A stretch of 64,000 bases of DNA, from the NCBI RefSeq assembly GCF_910596095.1, contig NC_056551.1, positions 13,595,501 to 13,659,500 on the forward strand. The letters are read 5' to 3'. Below are positions 1 through 12,973 of this stretch, piece by piece (the stretch's first letter is position 1; the number at the start of each line of letters is the position of its first letter). The stretch comes from Thunnus maccoyii (taxonomy: Eukaryota; Chordata; Actinopteri; Scombriformes; Scombridae). The position numbers and the translations under genes are program-made. A model generated the notes under the pieces. The model ran no database searches. It was not told where the DNA came from and saw only the letters and a program-made list of their open reading frames with translations.

Positions 1-690
1 ATGATACTTCCTAAATGACACAGAAAACACAAATATTATCTTCATTCACTTCCACAGTAAACCTTTCAGGAGGCTAACATTTAGTCAAGACATCCATCTG
101 CAAGACATCCAGTGGTAAAGAAGACTTCAAGGAGCACGCACCGTCTGCTATGAACAACGAGATAAAGCCTGTCCCTTGGTTAGTCAGGATTACCTTTCAT
201 GCCCATATCAGAGAACAACATTACCGCTATGTGGATTATTGCCTAATATGTGAAATTTACCTATGATGGGGACATTCACATAAAAGTAGATGCATCAATA
301 GCTGAACACTGACTGCTCATTTTCACCACTGGAGGGCGACCTGAGCCAAGTTTAGTGAGACGAACATGGTACCACAATATCAGTGGTGTGACCAATAAAC
401 TGTAGTATTGTATAAACTAATTATTTCAACCACTGTTTACAATTTATATGCACCAGTCTACCTTTTTTTTGAATAGCAAACATACAAATGAAGCTTTTTT
501 TAGATAATAAAAAGAGGAAAACATAAGAAATTAAGGAAAGCTCTCATGAATACAATGTTAATTCAGTATAATTAATTACAATCATGTTTTTCCCCTAGTA
601 GGCAATATGTCAAAATTATGATTTAGTGTTTCATATTTCAAAACCTGCATTTTGATTTCTGTGCTGTACAGCAAATTTGAATTGAACTTT
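1..690. other. AT-rich non-coding DNA
   Basis: No exon-like open frame, RNA gene or clear repeat boundary is visible. The stretch is AT-rich with short homopolymer runs. It leads directly into a decayed LINE fragment. Confidence 0.5.
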
Positions 691-734
691 AATTACTTTT
701 AAACCCTAATAAAACAAAATTCGTGCAACAGCTC

Positions 735-1380
735 CACTGAAGTGATTATTACTACCCTTAATAGGAAAACAATTGAAAGAGTATCTTTTTATAAATACAT
801 TGGTTTCTGGCTTGATGACAAGCTGTGCTTCAAAAACATATTAATGAACTGACCAAGTCCTTTAAAGCAAAACTGGCATTCGTTTTATGGAAATAAGGCA
901 TCCATTACCCAGAATTGCAGAAAGCAAATTGTTAAGTCAACCTTCTTATCCGTTATGGACTATGGTGATGTAATTTATATGCACTGTCCTGCCTCTACTC
1001 TTAAATCTCTTGATGCAGTCATTCTGTCCTAAGGTTCATAACTAGGGATGGCTTTAGAACACATTGTTGTATACTATACTATAGTATATATATGTATACT
1101 ATACTAGAGAAAGCTGTGTGGCAGTAATTGGTAGTGACAAGAGAAAAGCACTGCTTTTTATTTATTTACACTTATTAGCAAACTTCTGGGGTATCTCACA
1201 TGTCTTTTTAACTACAGATCATTGGCAAACTGCACTAGGTCCCAAGACTATTTGGTCATCGAAAATCATCATATTAGTACTAAGATTGGGAAACTGGCTT
1301 TTAAAGACTTTGCTCCACACAAGTGGAACAATCTGCAGAAGCTTGTAAAATTAGACAAACTAATCCTTTTTAATTCAAAT
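735..1380 (+). mobile_element. Decayed LINE reverse-transcriptase C-terminal fragment
   Basis: Translated piecewise in shifting frames, this stretch shows the usual order of a non-LTR reverse transcriptase C-terminal region. Near 780-830 it reads SFYKYIGFWLDDKLCF, then an INELTK-like block. LRFITRDGFRTHCC follows near 1030-1065, LLFIY near 1150, and finally SQDYLVIENHH...GKLAF...FAPHKWNNLQ between about 1213 and 1345. Stops and frameshifts interrupt it everywhere, so it is a dead copy. The exact clade was not assigned. Confidence 0.7.
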
Positions 1381-1689
1381 CTCTTTTGACTGACATTGAC
1401 ATTTATTGTTTTTTATAAGTACTGTAATCAGGGCGTCCTTGTAAAAGAGAGCTTGGGCTCAATGGTCCTCCCTGTTTACACAAAGGTCATATATATTTGT
1501 GAATCATCATTATAGCCAAAAGTCCTAATTTTTGGCACTGTGCTAAAACTAGACTATAAGTTATAAAGTTACTCATGATGTTTATTTTATCATTCTTTCA
1601 AAAACAAACAGAACAAAAACAGAAAAAAAGTGTTCATGTTGAACTCTTTTCCTACCAAGTGTCTTGGATACTTTAAGTGGCAGGAATTT

Positions 1690-1871
1690 CTCCCTCCTCA
1701 TTGGTTAAAGCCGCCGTGACGCAATATCTCCGCCAGCTGGAGTGTTGCTGAAGCGGCGGTGTGGAGACTGCTGTGTCTGTCCGGACATCAGCGTCGGACC
1801 GGTTTCATATTACCCTTTATAATAGTTATACATCACCGGAATAACCCGTCCATTTTCACCCTAGATATCAG
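1690..1871 (+). promoter_or_regulatory. rusc2: Probable rusc2 promoter and non-coding exon 1
   Basis: A locally GC- and CpG-richer island in AT-rich DNA. It contains an inverted CCAAT box (ATTGG, 1700-1704) and a CRE/C-EBP-like TGACGCAAT (1717-1725). A plausible splice donor (ATCAG|GTAATA) ends an exon at 1871. The first coding exon of the rusc2-like gene has its own acceptor at 5914-5915, so an upstream 5' UTR exon is needed and this is the best candidate. No TATA box is evident. The transcription start is inferred, not observed. Confidence 0.45.
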
Positions 1872-2215
1872 GTAATATAACTAAACAATTAGCTTTTTTA
1901 ATGCATCTTTGAAGTCCAAGCTGCGTCGAGCACTCGCATATTTTTTTAAAATAGTTTGGTTGTATAATTTTGGACCTTGCCACGTATTTATGAGACACCT
2001 ACATAACAAAGTCACCTAGAAGAAGAGGATGGATATCGTATGGCGGCTGGTTTCAAGTAGGTGTGATTAAAGCGGATGCGCAAATGCACGAGCGCTTGAT
2101 TTTATGTGCTTTGGAGTCAGTTATTCACTCCTATGTTGATTCTATTGATTGAAATCGTTTGTCTGACTTTGTCTGGGTTTAAGTCTGCCTATGTGTTTAG
2201 TGTGTGTGAGAGCAA

Positions 2216-2366
2216 GTGTGTGTGTGTGTGTGTGTGTGTATGAGGGAGATATAGATGCTCCTATCATAGATGCTTCTTTGACATGTGTGCACACCAAAAT
2301 CTCTTGATTTTTTGCAAGTTGTCCTACTTCAGCCTGTTTGAATATTTAACTTTCGTTATGCAAACC

Positions 2367-2401
<35 letters not shown>
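2216..2401. repeat. TG and CA microsatellites
   Basis: Two simple dinucleotide tracts, (TG)n at about 2216-2239 and (CA)n at 2371-2401, lie about 130 bp apart on the same strand in complementary orientation. Transcribed together they could pair as a stem. Confidence 0.9.
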
Positions 2402-3096
2402 GAATCTGACTAGACAGTACAGCTATCATTGATGACAGTCTTCTTCTCCGTCTGCTCATATTTCTTTTACTTTTTAGATTTAGGTCAAACATCACATCTG
2501 ATCTGATCATGTTTAACAAGTACTGAGTTCTTACTGAAACTTTTCCTCACAAGAATATAGATCAATATGAGCTGTAAAGATGTCGTCTCATTACAGAGAG
2601 ACCTCGCTGATAACGAGCAGCAGCATCATGATCTGAGTCTGTTTCCAAGCAGATCATCGGTGGGCCTCAGACTCTCCCAGACAGAACCACGAGTCCCATC
2701 CCTCATGTGAGATGGCTGACTTGATGTGACAGACATTTCCCGGTGAAATAGTTCAGCTAATCACAACCATCTCAGTGTGCTCCAGTGCTCAGAGGACAGA
2801 GCTATTTGGCATAGATTTTTGTGCCGCAAGTTCAGGGCCTTCCTTCAGAGACAACACGCGAGAGTCGTATCCGCTTTGCAGGGAAACCGTTAGTCCTCTG
2901 CAGACAGTTAGTCAGTCACACTGGCCTACTTTCTTGTGGTATTGAACGGTTGAAATTAAGCGGACAGGATGAATCAAAATTCAATGCAAAGTGCCCCCTC
3001 GAGGATCATATCCCTCATATTACATTACTACATACTAGAGACATTAGCCTTAATAATCAAATGATAACTGATAAATGATTCAATGACAAGCTGGGA

Positions 3097-3118
3097 AGTG
3101 TCCTTGAGCAAGACACTG
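3097..3118. repeat. Fragment of a common fish dispersed repeat
   Basis: The string GTGTCCTTGAGCAAGACACT is one I recognise as recurring in many teleost dispersed repeats. Only this short core is recognisable here, directly beside the decayed LINE fragment. Confidence 0.4.
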
Positions 3119-3184
3119 AGCACCAAATTCAGGGCCTGTGATTAAAAGCCTGCTGACTCTGCCTCTTGTGAGAAAGAGTCATGC

Positions 3185-3400
3185 AATTAACTTGACTTAC
3201 TTGACTTAAGCTCTTTGCTCCTCTAGGGAGCATAGGCCATTGACAAATTGTTGGTGCTTCTTTTGAGATCTCCCCAGTTGAGCCCACTCCTAGACATTTC
3301 TGCCTAGACACCTCGTCTCCAGCTGTTCCTCTTTTCCTTGTTCCTCGGGGGTGTTCGTCAGGTGATGTTTGTCGCAGGTTTTCCGAGGGTGTGTCCAATC
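3185..3400 (-). mobile_element. Decayed LINE ORF2 C-terminal fragment
   Basis: On the minus strand one frame reads ENLRQTSPDEHPRGTRKRG. A second frame continues NSWRRGV, then GLNWGDLKR, then RSKELK. This follows the end of fish LINE ORF2 proteins (a basic KRKRGRP-NTWRRD block, W-x-x-L, then a serine/lysine-rich tail). Two in-frame stops and at least one frameshift make it non-functional. Confidence 0.6.
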
Positions 3401-5932
3401 CAATTCCACTTTCTCCTTCGAATTTCTAAGTCAGTGGGATCCTAGCTGGTTCTTTTCCACAGGTGCACATTGCTTACTTTGTCTCTCCACCAAATGCTTA
3501 GTATTCTCCTGAGGCAGGTGTTAATGAATGATTGCAGCCTTGTTTGTTGTGTGTTTTGTTGTTTTCCGTGTCTCTGATCCATTCAGCATCACCTGCTACA
3601 CATTGGAGATAAAGATGCATATTTTGGTATTGACTGACATGTGTTTTGAGCTCCAGATCTTCCTGCGCATGTTAAACAGCACCTTTATGCAATTAAGCTT
3701 TTTTTCAGAAATAGCAGACCCCAAAATGCTTGATGGCTAATCACATTTAAATAAGAAATAATGTCATGTAATTGCATCATATCAGGAGGACTAGAAATAG
3801 ACCAACTGTATGAAATGTATGCAATGTGTGGGTGTGCCAAAATTAAAACCTGGCTCAGGTGTTGCAGAAGGGGATTATACTCTATGTCTGCATTTGGCAG
3901 CATTTTAAAAAAAAATAAAAATTAAAAAAAATGTTGTTGAATCAGTACTATGAAGAAGGTTCACCACAGCTACCTTTCAAAAATTATGAGTTTTATGGAT
4001 AAATGATGTCCTGTCTTTAAGCAGCATCATAGTTCAGTATTCTTTATTCTACCAGCTTTAAAAGGCAAGACAAGGAGAGTGCTCTGGTCCTCTGTAATGG
4101 CACATTCAGCTGTTGAGAGACTTTGTGCACAATATACTTAAATATCTAAAAAAGAGGTGTTATTTGGCTGCAATATGAAATTCTAAATCATCTCCTGGTT
4201 CTGTTTTAGTATTAAAATTGCACCATAAACATAGATTAACCCAGTTTATTAGGGATTCATGATCAGAAGCTACTGTATTGCCTTGGGGTATTACTGCCTA
4301 TGAGCGTGTTATTGAAGTGTTTACTCTTTGTTCCCATGGCAGGGATGTTGTTTACTGTAGCAATGTAGTGATAAAGAGGATTACCTCTTCATGGTCATCT
4401 GCAACAGATGTTTATATTGTTTACACATCATACCCAGACAGTAGCACAACAACACTGTCATAAGACTGATGTGTGCAAAAAAGTGAAAGACATCTGAAAT
4501 ATTTAATTTTATGAACATGATTTTTCAATCTAGTTTATATACACAACATAGCATCAAGACTATGTAACAGTATTGAAGGAGATATCAGTGGATGCTGTAT
4601 GTTTTTTTTATTGCTGGTAATTTAAATCAATTGTTTAATTTGCATGCACTTTTCTCTCTTCTTCTCTGTGGTTGAATGTCATAACATTAAACTACCCGCA
4701 CTTGCTGATGTTTAAATATTTCATGTGCAGAGTTTGCAGATGCTTTGTAATTACTTTTGTAAAACTTAATATATTTCATGAAAGGATGACTATCATTATT
4801 ATGCAACTTGTGTTTACCTTTTTTATTTCAAGCTGGAGGTCTGTAAAATCAGAAGAAATGCCTAAATGTGATAGAACACTTTCAATTAAGTAAACTGATG
4901 TGAAAATGTATTTACTCTTAGCAGTGCCAGCGGAGCATCTCTGCAGTGCAGCTGCCCTAGTTACAGAGCAGCTGAGTAACTGTGATAGCCTGTGGTTGGA
5001 CCAGGCAAAGAGAGGAGGAGTTTGTTAATGGTTGACTGAATTATGGAGGGTAGGCTGCGCTGAGGGCCAGAAGCCGACAACACAGTAGGAGTTTGACTGG
5101 AGGACCAGTGGTGTGAAGTGAGGGAGCAGACAGCGCTAGCCTGCAGTCCTGCTTTATGTTTTTCTATTTTGGTTTCTATTACATGTAATTTTTTCTCTGA
5201 AGACTCCCCTTACCTCTCTGACTAATCGTGTTGCATATTCAAAAGGTCTGGCACCTTAATACACAGAAATTGAAGGCAGCTAACCACTAAAATCTGTAAC
5301 TGGGTCCCTGAGGCAATGAGCCTGTCTCAGCTTCTACAGCTAGAACGGTCACTGTATAATTTTGACACCCACACAGGCAATGTTTACACCTTAATCTGTG
5401 TATGTGATGAGACCACATTTAGAAAGACCAGTGTGGCCAAATAACTGAGAGAAATCAAGGAGCAGGCCCACAGGGAGATCAATATAAACACTTCATATGC
5501 ATACACCAACAACATGATTTATATGTATTATATGTCACGTTAAAACATATCTGCATCATCCAAATGTACAAATGGTGCATAATGGCACCTCCACTCTACA
5601 GTACACAAGTCTAACCTTTTCTGCAATCCCCTTTCCCTTCCCTTATACAATTGAGTCTAATACTTCTCTCAACTTTATTATTTCATGAACTTGAGCTTTT
5701 TACTTCTCATTAATATATTGTCATGGAGCAAGTTCAATGCATTTTCCATCACTCTGGATGACCAAACTGTATTCAGGCTGAATATACAGCAGTAGTAATA
5801 ACTTAATGTTCCATGTACCTAGAAAACTTGTGAACATGTTTCTTCATCACTGATACCACATTCAAAGCATCTTTATCGCTCTTAAAAGTGAATCTATTCT
5901 ATTCTGTCCTTGCAGGATTTAACTTCAGGATC

Positions 5933-5971
5933 ATGGTGTCGGTTGCCATCATTCAGCCTCCACTAGTATGA
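5933..5971 (+). promoter_or_regulatory. Upstream ORF overlapping the rusc2 start
   Basis: An ATG at 5933 with good context (A at -3, G at +4) opens a 12-codon frame whose TGA stop (5969-5971) overlaps the main start codon (5968-5970) in an ATGA arrangement. It lies in the same exon, so it would be in every mRNA using the acceptor at 5915. Such stop-start overlaps can support re-initiation and dampen translation; that effect is inferred. Confidence 0.6.
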
Positions 5972-8900
5972 TTGGAACCACCAGTCTTTCAGGGGACACC
6001 CTGATAGCGTGCCACTTCCCTGTGGTTCAGCTTCCCACTTGGCAACTTCCCGTCCAGGCCCTGTGCAGCTCAGCCAAGAGGCCCAGTCGTCTGTGCTCAG
6101 TGGGCCTGACTCGAGCTGTGTCCCTCCCAGAGCGAGACTCACTCAACCGGGAGCACACCTTCACCGGTGGCCGGAGGCCTTTCTCTAGCAGCTACAGTAG
6201 TCTCAATGAGGACCGAACAGAGGAGGAGGGGGCCAGTGACAGCAGCGGGAGGTACGACTCCATCTCGTCGCCAGAGGAGACGAGTTCCCATCTGAAGAAG
6301 GAAAGCTGTAGTGCTAGAGGTGGTCTGCGGTCACACAACTCATTCCTTCCCAATACAGAGCTAGATGAGGAGGAGGAAGATGAAGATAGTGATGGAGATA
6401 ATCTACACAGATATCATGAGGACTCATCTTTTGTGTTGCATGGAAATTCCAACTGGCCACTAAACAATGATACCAGAAATGATACAATATCCCACAAGGA
6501 CATGGACAGTGAATGGGGCAATGAGGGGACTATGTTGGCGACTGAGAGCGACCAAGAGTGGCTCTCTAACCAGCCTAACCAGCTGGACTCCCTGCAAACT
6601 GAATGCCAGTGCTTTCATGTGAGCAGATCTGGCATCATGATGCTGGCTTGTGGAGAGCAGGACTCAGACAGAATGGGGGATAACATGTCCTGCTGCATCC
6701 ACAGCCAACACAAATGTTCCCCAGAGTTGTTCTCCAACACTCAAGCAGAGTATGTCAGTGACTCTTCTTGCAACAGTTCTGATGGCATCTTGGTTAACTT
6801 CTGCACCATCTATAACAAAAGCAACAACCCCGCCACGCCTCATGACCTCAGCAGCCCGGCAGTTCACCCCTCTCAGTCATCTGAGGGATCTGTATTCCTC
6901 AACCTCCAACCTGTTCCCCAGACTCCGACTGCAGATGTTCAACAGGATGACACGAGAGTTTATGCGCCCCCAAAAGAGGAGGTTGACCTGGCGCCCTCGT
7001 CTTCCCATTGGTCTCCTCAGGGTCTCGACTCTAACTGCAATCTTTATTCCCTGGAGCCACTACCCCCGGGGCTCTCTTCTCTGGAGGTATCAGACCTGGC
7101 CGCCTGTCTACAAAGTCAGGCAACATTGGCCATAGGGACCAACCAGAAGTACTACAAGCTTGTGACTTGTGACCTTTCCTCCCAGTCACCCAGCCCAGCT
7201 TGGTCCAGCCTCACCAGCTGCCCTGAGGGTCAGGGCAGAAGTAGCCCTTTCGCTCCCTCTGAGCACCTGCTTGTCAATCATAAGAAAGAAGGACAACACA
7301 AAGAAGTCAAGAAGGTAATCTTGGAATGAAACAGCCCTCCTCCTTCTGCCGAATTAGATGATGGGTATACCTAGCATAGACCTTTAGATGTAAAATACAG
7401 AAATAATATGAGTCTCATATAGTGGTATTTGAAAAATAAGGCTCGCATTTATGAATAGAAGAAAAAGAAAACAATACAATTGCATAAAATACACTAACAA
7501 AGGCGTTGTATGCACTGTTTTATTAAGGATGAGGATCATCATTCTTACAAGTGTAGAACAGGAAGTTACTGCGTTTGACCTAGAATTAGTTCTAGCACAT
7601 AACCCCCTGGTAAAACCAGTACTTGTCAGTTTTACACTTTGTTTTTGTAAGGATTAAACAAACAAGATAATTTTGTGTAAATTAATGAGTTTTAGAGTTT
7701 GAAGGCAGATTTTTTTTTTTACCTTTGGACCAGTGGCATTGCCAGAAATATTGTGATATGTGGGCTTTGTACATAATCGGGTGGCACAAGTATGCGTTAC
7801 TGAGCCTGAGATAAGCCTGGGAATTCAGTTATGTCCTAATGTTAAATCATCTTATTAGATGGCCTCACAGTGCAAAATGGCAAGGCTTGGGTCTGGGGAT
7901 GCAATAATGTCATCATAACGCACAGTGAATTCTCTTTGGAATGAAAATAGTGAACAATTGTGGAGGTGACTTGTCATAAGTAAACTTGATTCCTGACAAT
8001 CTTCTTCTATGAGCTTGATTTGATGAGACTTGTTGTTGCCCACTCGCCACTATTCATACATTTAATTAATTAATTCATCACTTGAATGGGTGGCACACAA
8101 ACCCAGACCTACCTGTACCTATTTGTCCCCTTTGGACAGAGCCAGACTAGCTTTTCCCCTTTGCTCTCAGTCTTCATGCTAAGCTAACTGTCTGCTTGCT
8201 TTAAATTCATATTTAGCATTCAAATATGAGAGTGAGATCAGTCTTCTCATCTCAGCAAGAAAGCCAATAAGCTATTTAAGTTAAACAAGTTTCCCAAATT
8301 GTCAAACCGTTCCTTTAATGAAGCTGCAACTTGTAAACCCTTTTAAAATGGTGCCTTATTAAAAAGTGGTATCAACATGTTGTGGGAAAATGCATATGAG
8401 ATTTGGTTTTGTAAACTTAAACAGTTTCATGTTTTTTTCACCACCATCAGGAGAAAGAGGATCAACAAAAGGAAATAAAGTTCTCCTCTGCACAGTGCAG
8501 CACCGGGTTTGACAGCTCACAGTTTCAGACCTATGATTACCAGGTTGCCACCACCTCCACTGAGAAAGCCCTCTGCAGGAAGAAACATACTGACAGCATC
8601 CAAAACCACTCCCACACGCCTGGTTTGCTGTGCCCTAGACATTGTAGCCCACATAGCTGTAAATGCCAAGGTACAAGTGCTGCATCCACACAGCCATCTG
8701 TGACTTTGGACCAGGAACATTGTGCCACTGATGCTACTGAGAAGGGTAAGGCAATGTCTAAGAGAGAAGTGTGATGTTTTCTTTGTTGCTTGGTTTTATG
8801 AGTGGGAGGGTAAAATAAGCAAAGATACAACACCAGAAAAATGAAAGAACAGGAAACAGGAACAGGAAAAATGTTTTCTTGTCCTCTTCTTTCTTCTCAG

Positions 8901-11900
8901 GAGCATGTGCAGTTGAAAATCCAGTGGTACGCTACAGTAAAGCCCAGAGGCCAACCTCTCTGCCCATCCAGCCCTTTGTTCTGATTCCCAGTGAAAAACC
9001 CCAGGCCCAGACCCAGCACTTGGGCTGTCTTCTGGAGCAGTACATAAATCAAAAGAGCAGCAAGTCTGGTAGCTCCCAACCAAGCTTCAAGTTCAAGGGC
9101 AAAAGAAGTCAGTGTTTTTCTAATCTTCAGCTATCACCAATGGGCAGCCAATGCCCCATCTTCCTTGAGGCTCCTTCGAGCTCTGATAGCTGCTCCACCT
9201 GCACGCCAAGCCCAGAGCGCTTCAGCCGCAGACACACATGGAGCCAGTCCAGCAGAGGCCATGGACGCCCAAGTCCATGTACATCAAAGAGCAGCCGAGA
9301 TCCAACTCACACCAGCCCAAAGCCCAGACTGGTTCAGATGCAAGATAAAACAAGCCCATACTCATGCAACACTCAGACTAACTCTTTTATAGATCTGACC
9401 TCAGCCCCAAATCCGTCCAAACTTGTTAAAATTCCTACCTACCAGGACCTTATCAACCTCACCCCTGAGCAGAGCCATGCCAACACTGAGCCCAAAACTC
9501 AAAGTCCAAATCAGACCCACAGCTCCTACCATTCAGTATTCTCTCACACACCACCCACTTTACCCCTAACCACTGACGCCCATCACCCAAACCTGCAGGT
9601 GTCCCTGTCTCCTCCAAAAACTCCACAACCTCAAAAGAAGTCCCTTCAGTATCGCGCTGCACCTGCAGCTGACTCCGGCTTTTTTCACGGTAGTTTTACA
9701 GCTGCCCTCTCCTCAGTTGCTCCGCTCTCCTCTTTGAGTTCTTTGCTCTCCTTGGCTGCTTCTGGGCTGCATCCACAGCAAACCCAGGACTCTGCTGGGA
9801 AGCAGAGTCAGAGTCAACACAGCGAATCTCTGATCCTGAGTGACAGGCCGCCCACAGAGTTCTGCCTCTCGCCTGATACATCTTATGAGTCTATGTCTAT
9901 CAGCCATCTTCAGAGGAGAGGTGAGACTCAATTAATGATATGATATCAGTGTGCATAAAACATGTGAAGCTGAATGGAGGAAAAAATGACCAACTAGTGA
10001 TTTAGTTCCTCCTTGATTGTCTATCTGGTGATGAGCTGTTCTGGAGAGCAGCATTAAAAACTCACTGTGCTGCAGCAGTGCCTTCAATACCCTGAAGGGG
10101 CTTCCACTCAAACATGACCTATTTTTAACTCTCCCTGCACAGGATTGGCTGAGCCTTCTGCTCTGTAGCCTATGTGTGTGCGACTGCAAGCTCCAAGAGA
10201 GGACAAGAAAGAGAATGATGCAGTAGAAACAGTGCTAATGATTTATAATACAGCTAATCATTTTGCTCTAGTGCTACCATATGGGCCTCTTGGTGCGAAT
10301 TTAATTATATAAATGTGAACCTTTTGAGGTGGACGATCAAAGACAGAGACATTTGCAGCAGCAGTGAACAGTCAGTGTGGTGCAGCACTGCAGGCAGCTT
10401 CAACATGCATAAAGAATTTACCGTGACATTTGCAGAGGCTAGCCAGAGATGGAGACAGAAAGGCAGGGAGAAAAGCAAGTCAGTGAGGATCACTGCTGAA
10501 ATGGAAATGGAGGACTCTTTCATCTTCAGTTCTCTTTCACATTTGCATTCCTCTAATGTGATAATGAACCCTGAAAGCCGTCTCTCATATTTTTATGTGT
10601 TTGACCCAGTTAGTGAGGTGAAAATCTTACAGTTACTGTTGTTTATTAATGTGTTCTGAAAGTTAAAAAAAAATTGTGTTTCTAATATAAATAAACATGT
10701 TTCAAGATTTTTCTCAAAATGAGTGTCTGTACCTTTAAACAAAGCGGATAGCATGAAGGAGATAGCAGCACAACAATGAAGAAAAATGATATTTCTAGAA
10801 AAATCTTGATTTAAGTTGATTTATCCTGAAAACAGATTATAAGTTATCACACACACATTAGCAGATATATTCCACTTAGAAAATATGACTTTCAGCAATG
10901 AGTAATACATAGAAATGTAATAAGATCTGTATTTCTGCAATGTAACATGTACTGTCATATAAATATTTCTGTTTTTTGCATCAGCCAACAGAATGTATAA
11001 GGCATTAATTACAACTTCAGCTCATCCAACCTCTGCTCCTTTGCTTGTCCAATGTCTCTAGGTCTGCTGAGGTCTGTAAGCAGGGCAGTGGATTTGATTA
11101 TGGCTCATTTTGGCAGCAGCAGAGACCCTGAAGAAAAGGTATGAATTGGCAGAGTCAAGCACCTTGAATTATGGATCACAAATGAAAAGTGCCATTAAAA
11201 TTACTTACAGTCTGGGATTGGACTTGATTAACTTGTATCAGCAGGAAAGATACTGTATTATATTATGTTTCCTCATGCCACAGATGCGTCTGGGTAACAG
11301 CTCTCGGAGTCCCACAATTGCTGGTCTGGTCCTGGAACACTTATGTCCAACGATCCAAAATATTTTAGAAGACGGTCTCAGGGATCATAAACTGGATCTC
11401 ATCATCGGGCAGCGCCGCAACCACTCCTGGAATGTGGTGGAAGTCTCTACTAGGATCGGTACATGCAATTAAAGTATAATGTAGTGATCATGATTCAAAG
11501 GAGCTGTCATGAATATATTTCTGGATCTGTTTGCCACGCAGTACTAGATGGTTGTTTGGCTTGACGTACTGGTGGAGCAGCATTGTGCACACTGTGATCT
11601 CTTTGATTAATTCTTTTTTTATGTCTTTGTCCATTTCCGCTACAGGTCCGTCGACCAGGGTCCTGCACAGCCTGGTCTCTAAAATCAGACAATGTCCCCA
11701 GCTCACCAGCCACTGCATGAGACTGAGAGCCTTCATCATGGGTCTGCTTAAGTATGTACGAAATTACTTCTGATGACGCTAATGATGCTAAAGAATGCTA
11801 ATACTATTACTGTACTTACAAGCATCATCTGCTAATAACTTGCTTTCTTTTAGCTTGAGAGCTTTGGAATTCTGGCTCAGTCACCTTCAGAGTCAAAAAG

Positions 11901-12973
11901 GTTAGTACACATTCAATTTTATTTTATTTTTTTCTAAATAGCTGTTACAATTTTCCTTGAATGTAAACAAATAATTGATTGTCTGTCTTTCACCGTCTCT
12001 GTAGATGTTGTGACGACATACTACCATTCTTGGGGGTTCCTGTCCATGTCACTGGATCGGTGTCAGCCCTTGTTTCAGGAGCTGCTACTTCTGCTGCAAC
12101 CTCTGTCTGTGTTGCCCTTTGACCTCAACTTGCTCCTGGAGCCCCGACTGTTACGTAACAGGCAGCTGTGTTCTGAGGAGCAGGGTGTTTCTCCACCTCC
12201 ACCGTGCTCTGCCCTCTTAGTGACCAGCTGGCCACAACTGCAAGCTGACAGAAAGGCGGACAACAGCCACAGCAGTCAGTCTAAGATTTCACACCAGACA
12301 TGTCTGCATCACCAAGAGTCTCCCAGTTCCCAGAATTCAAGTTGCTACAAGCAGGGATGTGGAGAGATGCATGTGAACAGGAGTCCATTTTTAGCCCCTA
12401 TTCCAGAGTGGTGGCCAAAAGAGGCTGACCTCATGGATGGTGTGGTTGAAGGGGAGGACTGTAGCCACAATTATGCAGATACTTGGTCTCAAATAAGTAT
12501 GGACAGCAGGCCAGAAGAGAGCAAGGGAGAGAAAGACAATGGGATCCCAAATGTGTCACCTTGTGTCCAGGTTGAGAGTCCTTGTCAGGGTGGTCTGCGC
12601 TGGGCCAAACTGTTTGGAGGAGCTGATTCTTCCACCAGGACAGAGGAAGTTTCTCAGAGTCACAGTGGAGCACAAACCAGAAGGTAAGAAACAGTACAGA
12701 CTTTGTGGTTTGATTTTCACACTCAAACTTTAATTTGTATACTTCCCGAATCTTGAGTAGATTTCTTTTTTTTGTGAGAATGGGATCTAGATTGGAGGAC
12801 TTGACACCGTAACTCTCTACTCATAACCAGTACCTCTCTGTCATTGGTTATACAGGCACAGGCGACCATCACAGTGGCTGCATTTGGACAGATCGCAGCT
12901 TGGACTTTTGGCTCAATCCATCAGGTCCATGAAGCTAAGAGGAGCTCAGACTGACAAAGACAAGGACTGTTGA
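5968..12973 (+). CDS. rusc2: RUSC2-like RUN-domain protein (iporin family), SH3 tail missing
   Basis: Nine coding exons: 5968-7314, 8451-8745, 8901-9920, 11062-11138, 11284-11458, 11646-11751, 11854-11900, 12005-12683, 12856-12973, all with GT-AG joins and consistent phases, giving 1287 aa. RUSC2 (iporin) is a Rab1/GM130-linked adaptor in vesicle traffic. The start [18 protein letters not shown] parallels the vertebrate N-terminus. Other conserved blocks are [15 protein letters not shown] (about residue 262), [13 protein letters not shown] (about 395), [16 protein letters not shown] (about 558) and [10 protein letters not shown] just before the RUN domain. The RUN domain (about 888-1075) carries [40 protein letters not shown] and LRALEFWL. 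After the conserved [15 protein letters not shown] block the frame stops (TGA 12971-12973), where RUSC2 normally has about 70-80 more residues including an SH3 domain. No SH3 exon is visible downstream. A teleost paralogue is possible. Confidence 0.9.
7315..8450 (+). other. rusc2 intron after first coding exon
   Basis: AT-rich intron. Its only recognisable content is a dispersed repeat at about 8095-8325. It ends with acceptor CATCAG at 8445-8450. Confidence 0.75.
8095..8325. repeat. Teleost dispersed repeat in rusc2 intron
   Basis: Contains word order I recognise from a common fish interspersed element: GGACAGAGCCAGACTAGC, then TTCATGCTAAGCTAACTG, then ATGAGAGTGAGATCAGTCTT, CAGCAAGAAAGC, and the end CCCAAATTGTCAAAC...TTCCTTTAAT. 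Class unassigned; boundaries approximate. Confidence 0.65.
9921..11061 (+). other. rusc2 intron preceding the RUN exons
   Basis: AT-rich intron with no recognisable repeat or exon. An open frame at about 10315-10659 shows no conserved motif. Ends with a branch/pyrimidine region and acceptor TCTAG at 11061. Confidence 0.7.

Larger units (their letters stand above)
1872..5915 (+). other. Probable rusc2 intron 1
   Basis: Long AT-rich stretch between the putative non-coding exon and the first coding exon. It holds a TG microsatellite (about 2216-2239), a CA microsatellite (2371-2401), a decayed minus-strand LINE fragment (about 3185-3400) and otherwise featureless DNA. It ends with the acceptor TTGCAG at 5910-5915. 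Confidence 0.45.

Noticed and set aside
1068-1108. TATAC/GTATA palindrome within the LINE relic
   Set aside because: Short AT-rich self-complementarity expected by chance and low complexity.
3097-3145. Possible tRNA-derived SINE with polymerase III boxes
   Set aside because: No A-box/B-box pair or cloverleaf could be found around the recognised word.
6650-7135. Second open frame inside the first rusc2 coding exon
   Set aside because: Out-of-frame shadow of the rusc2 exon with no recognisable motif.
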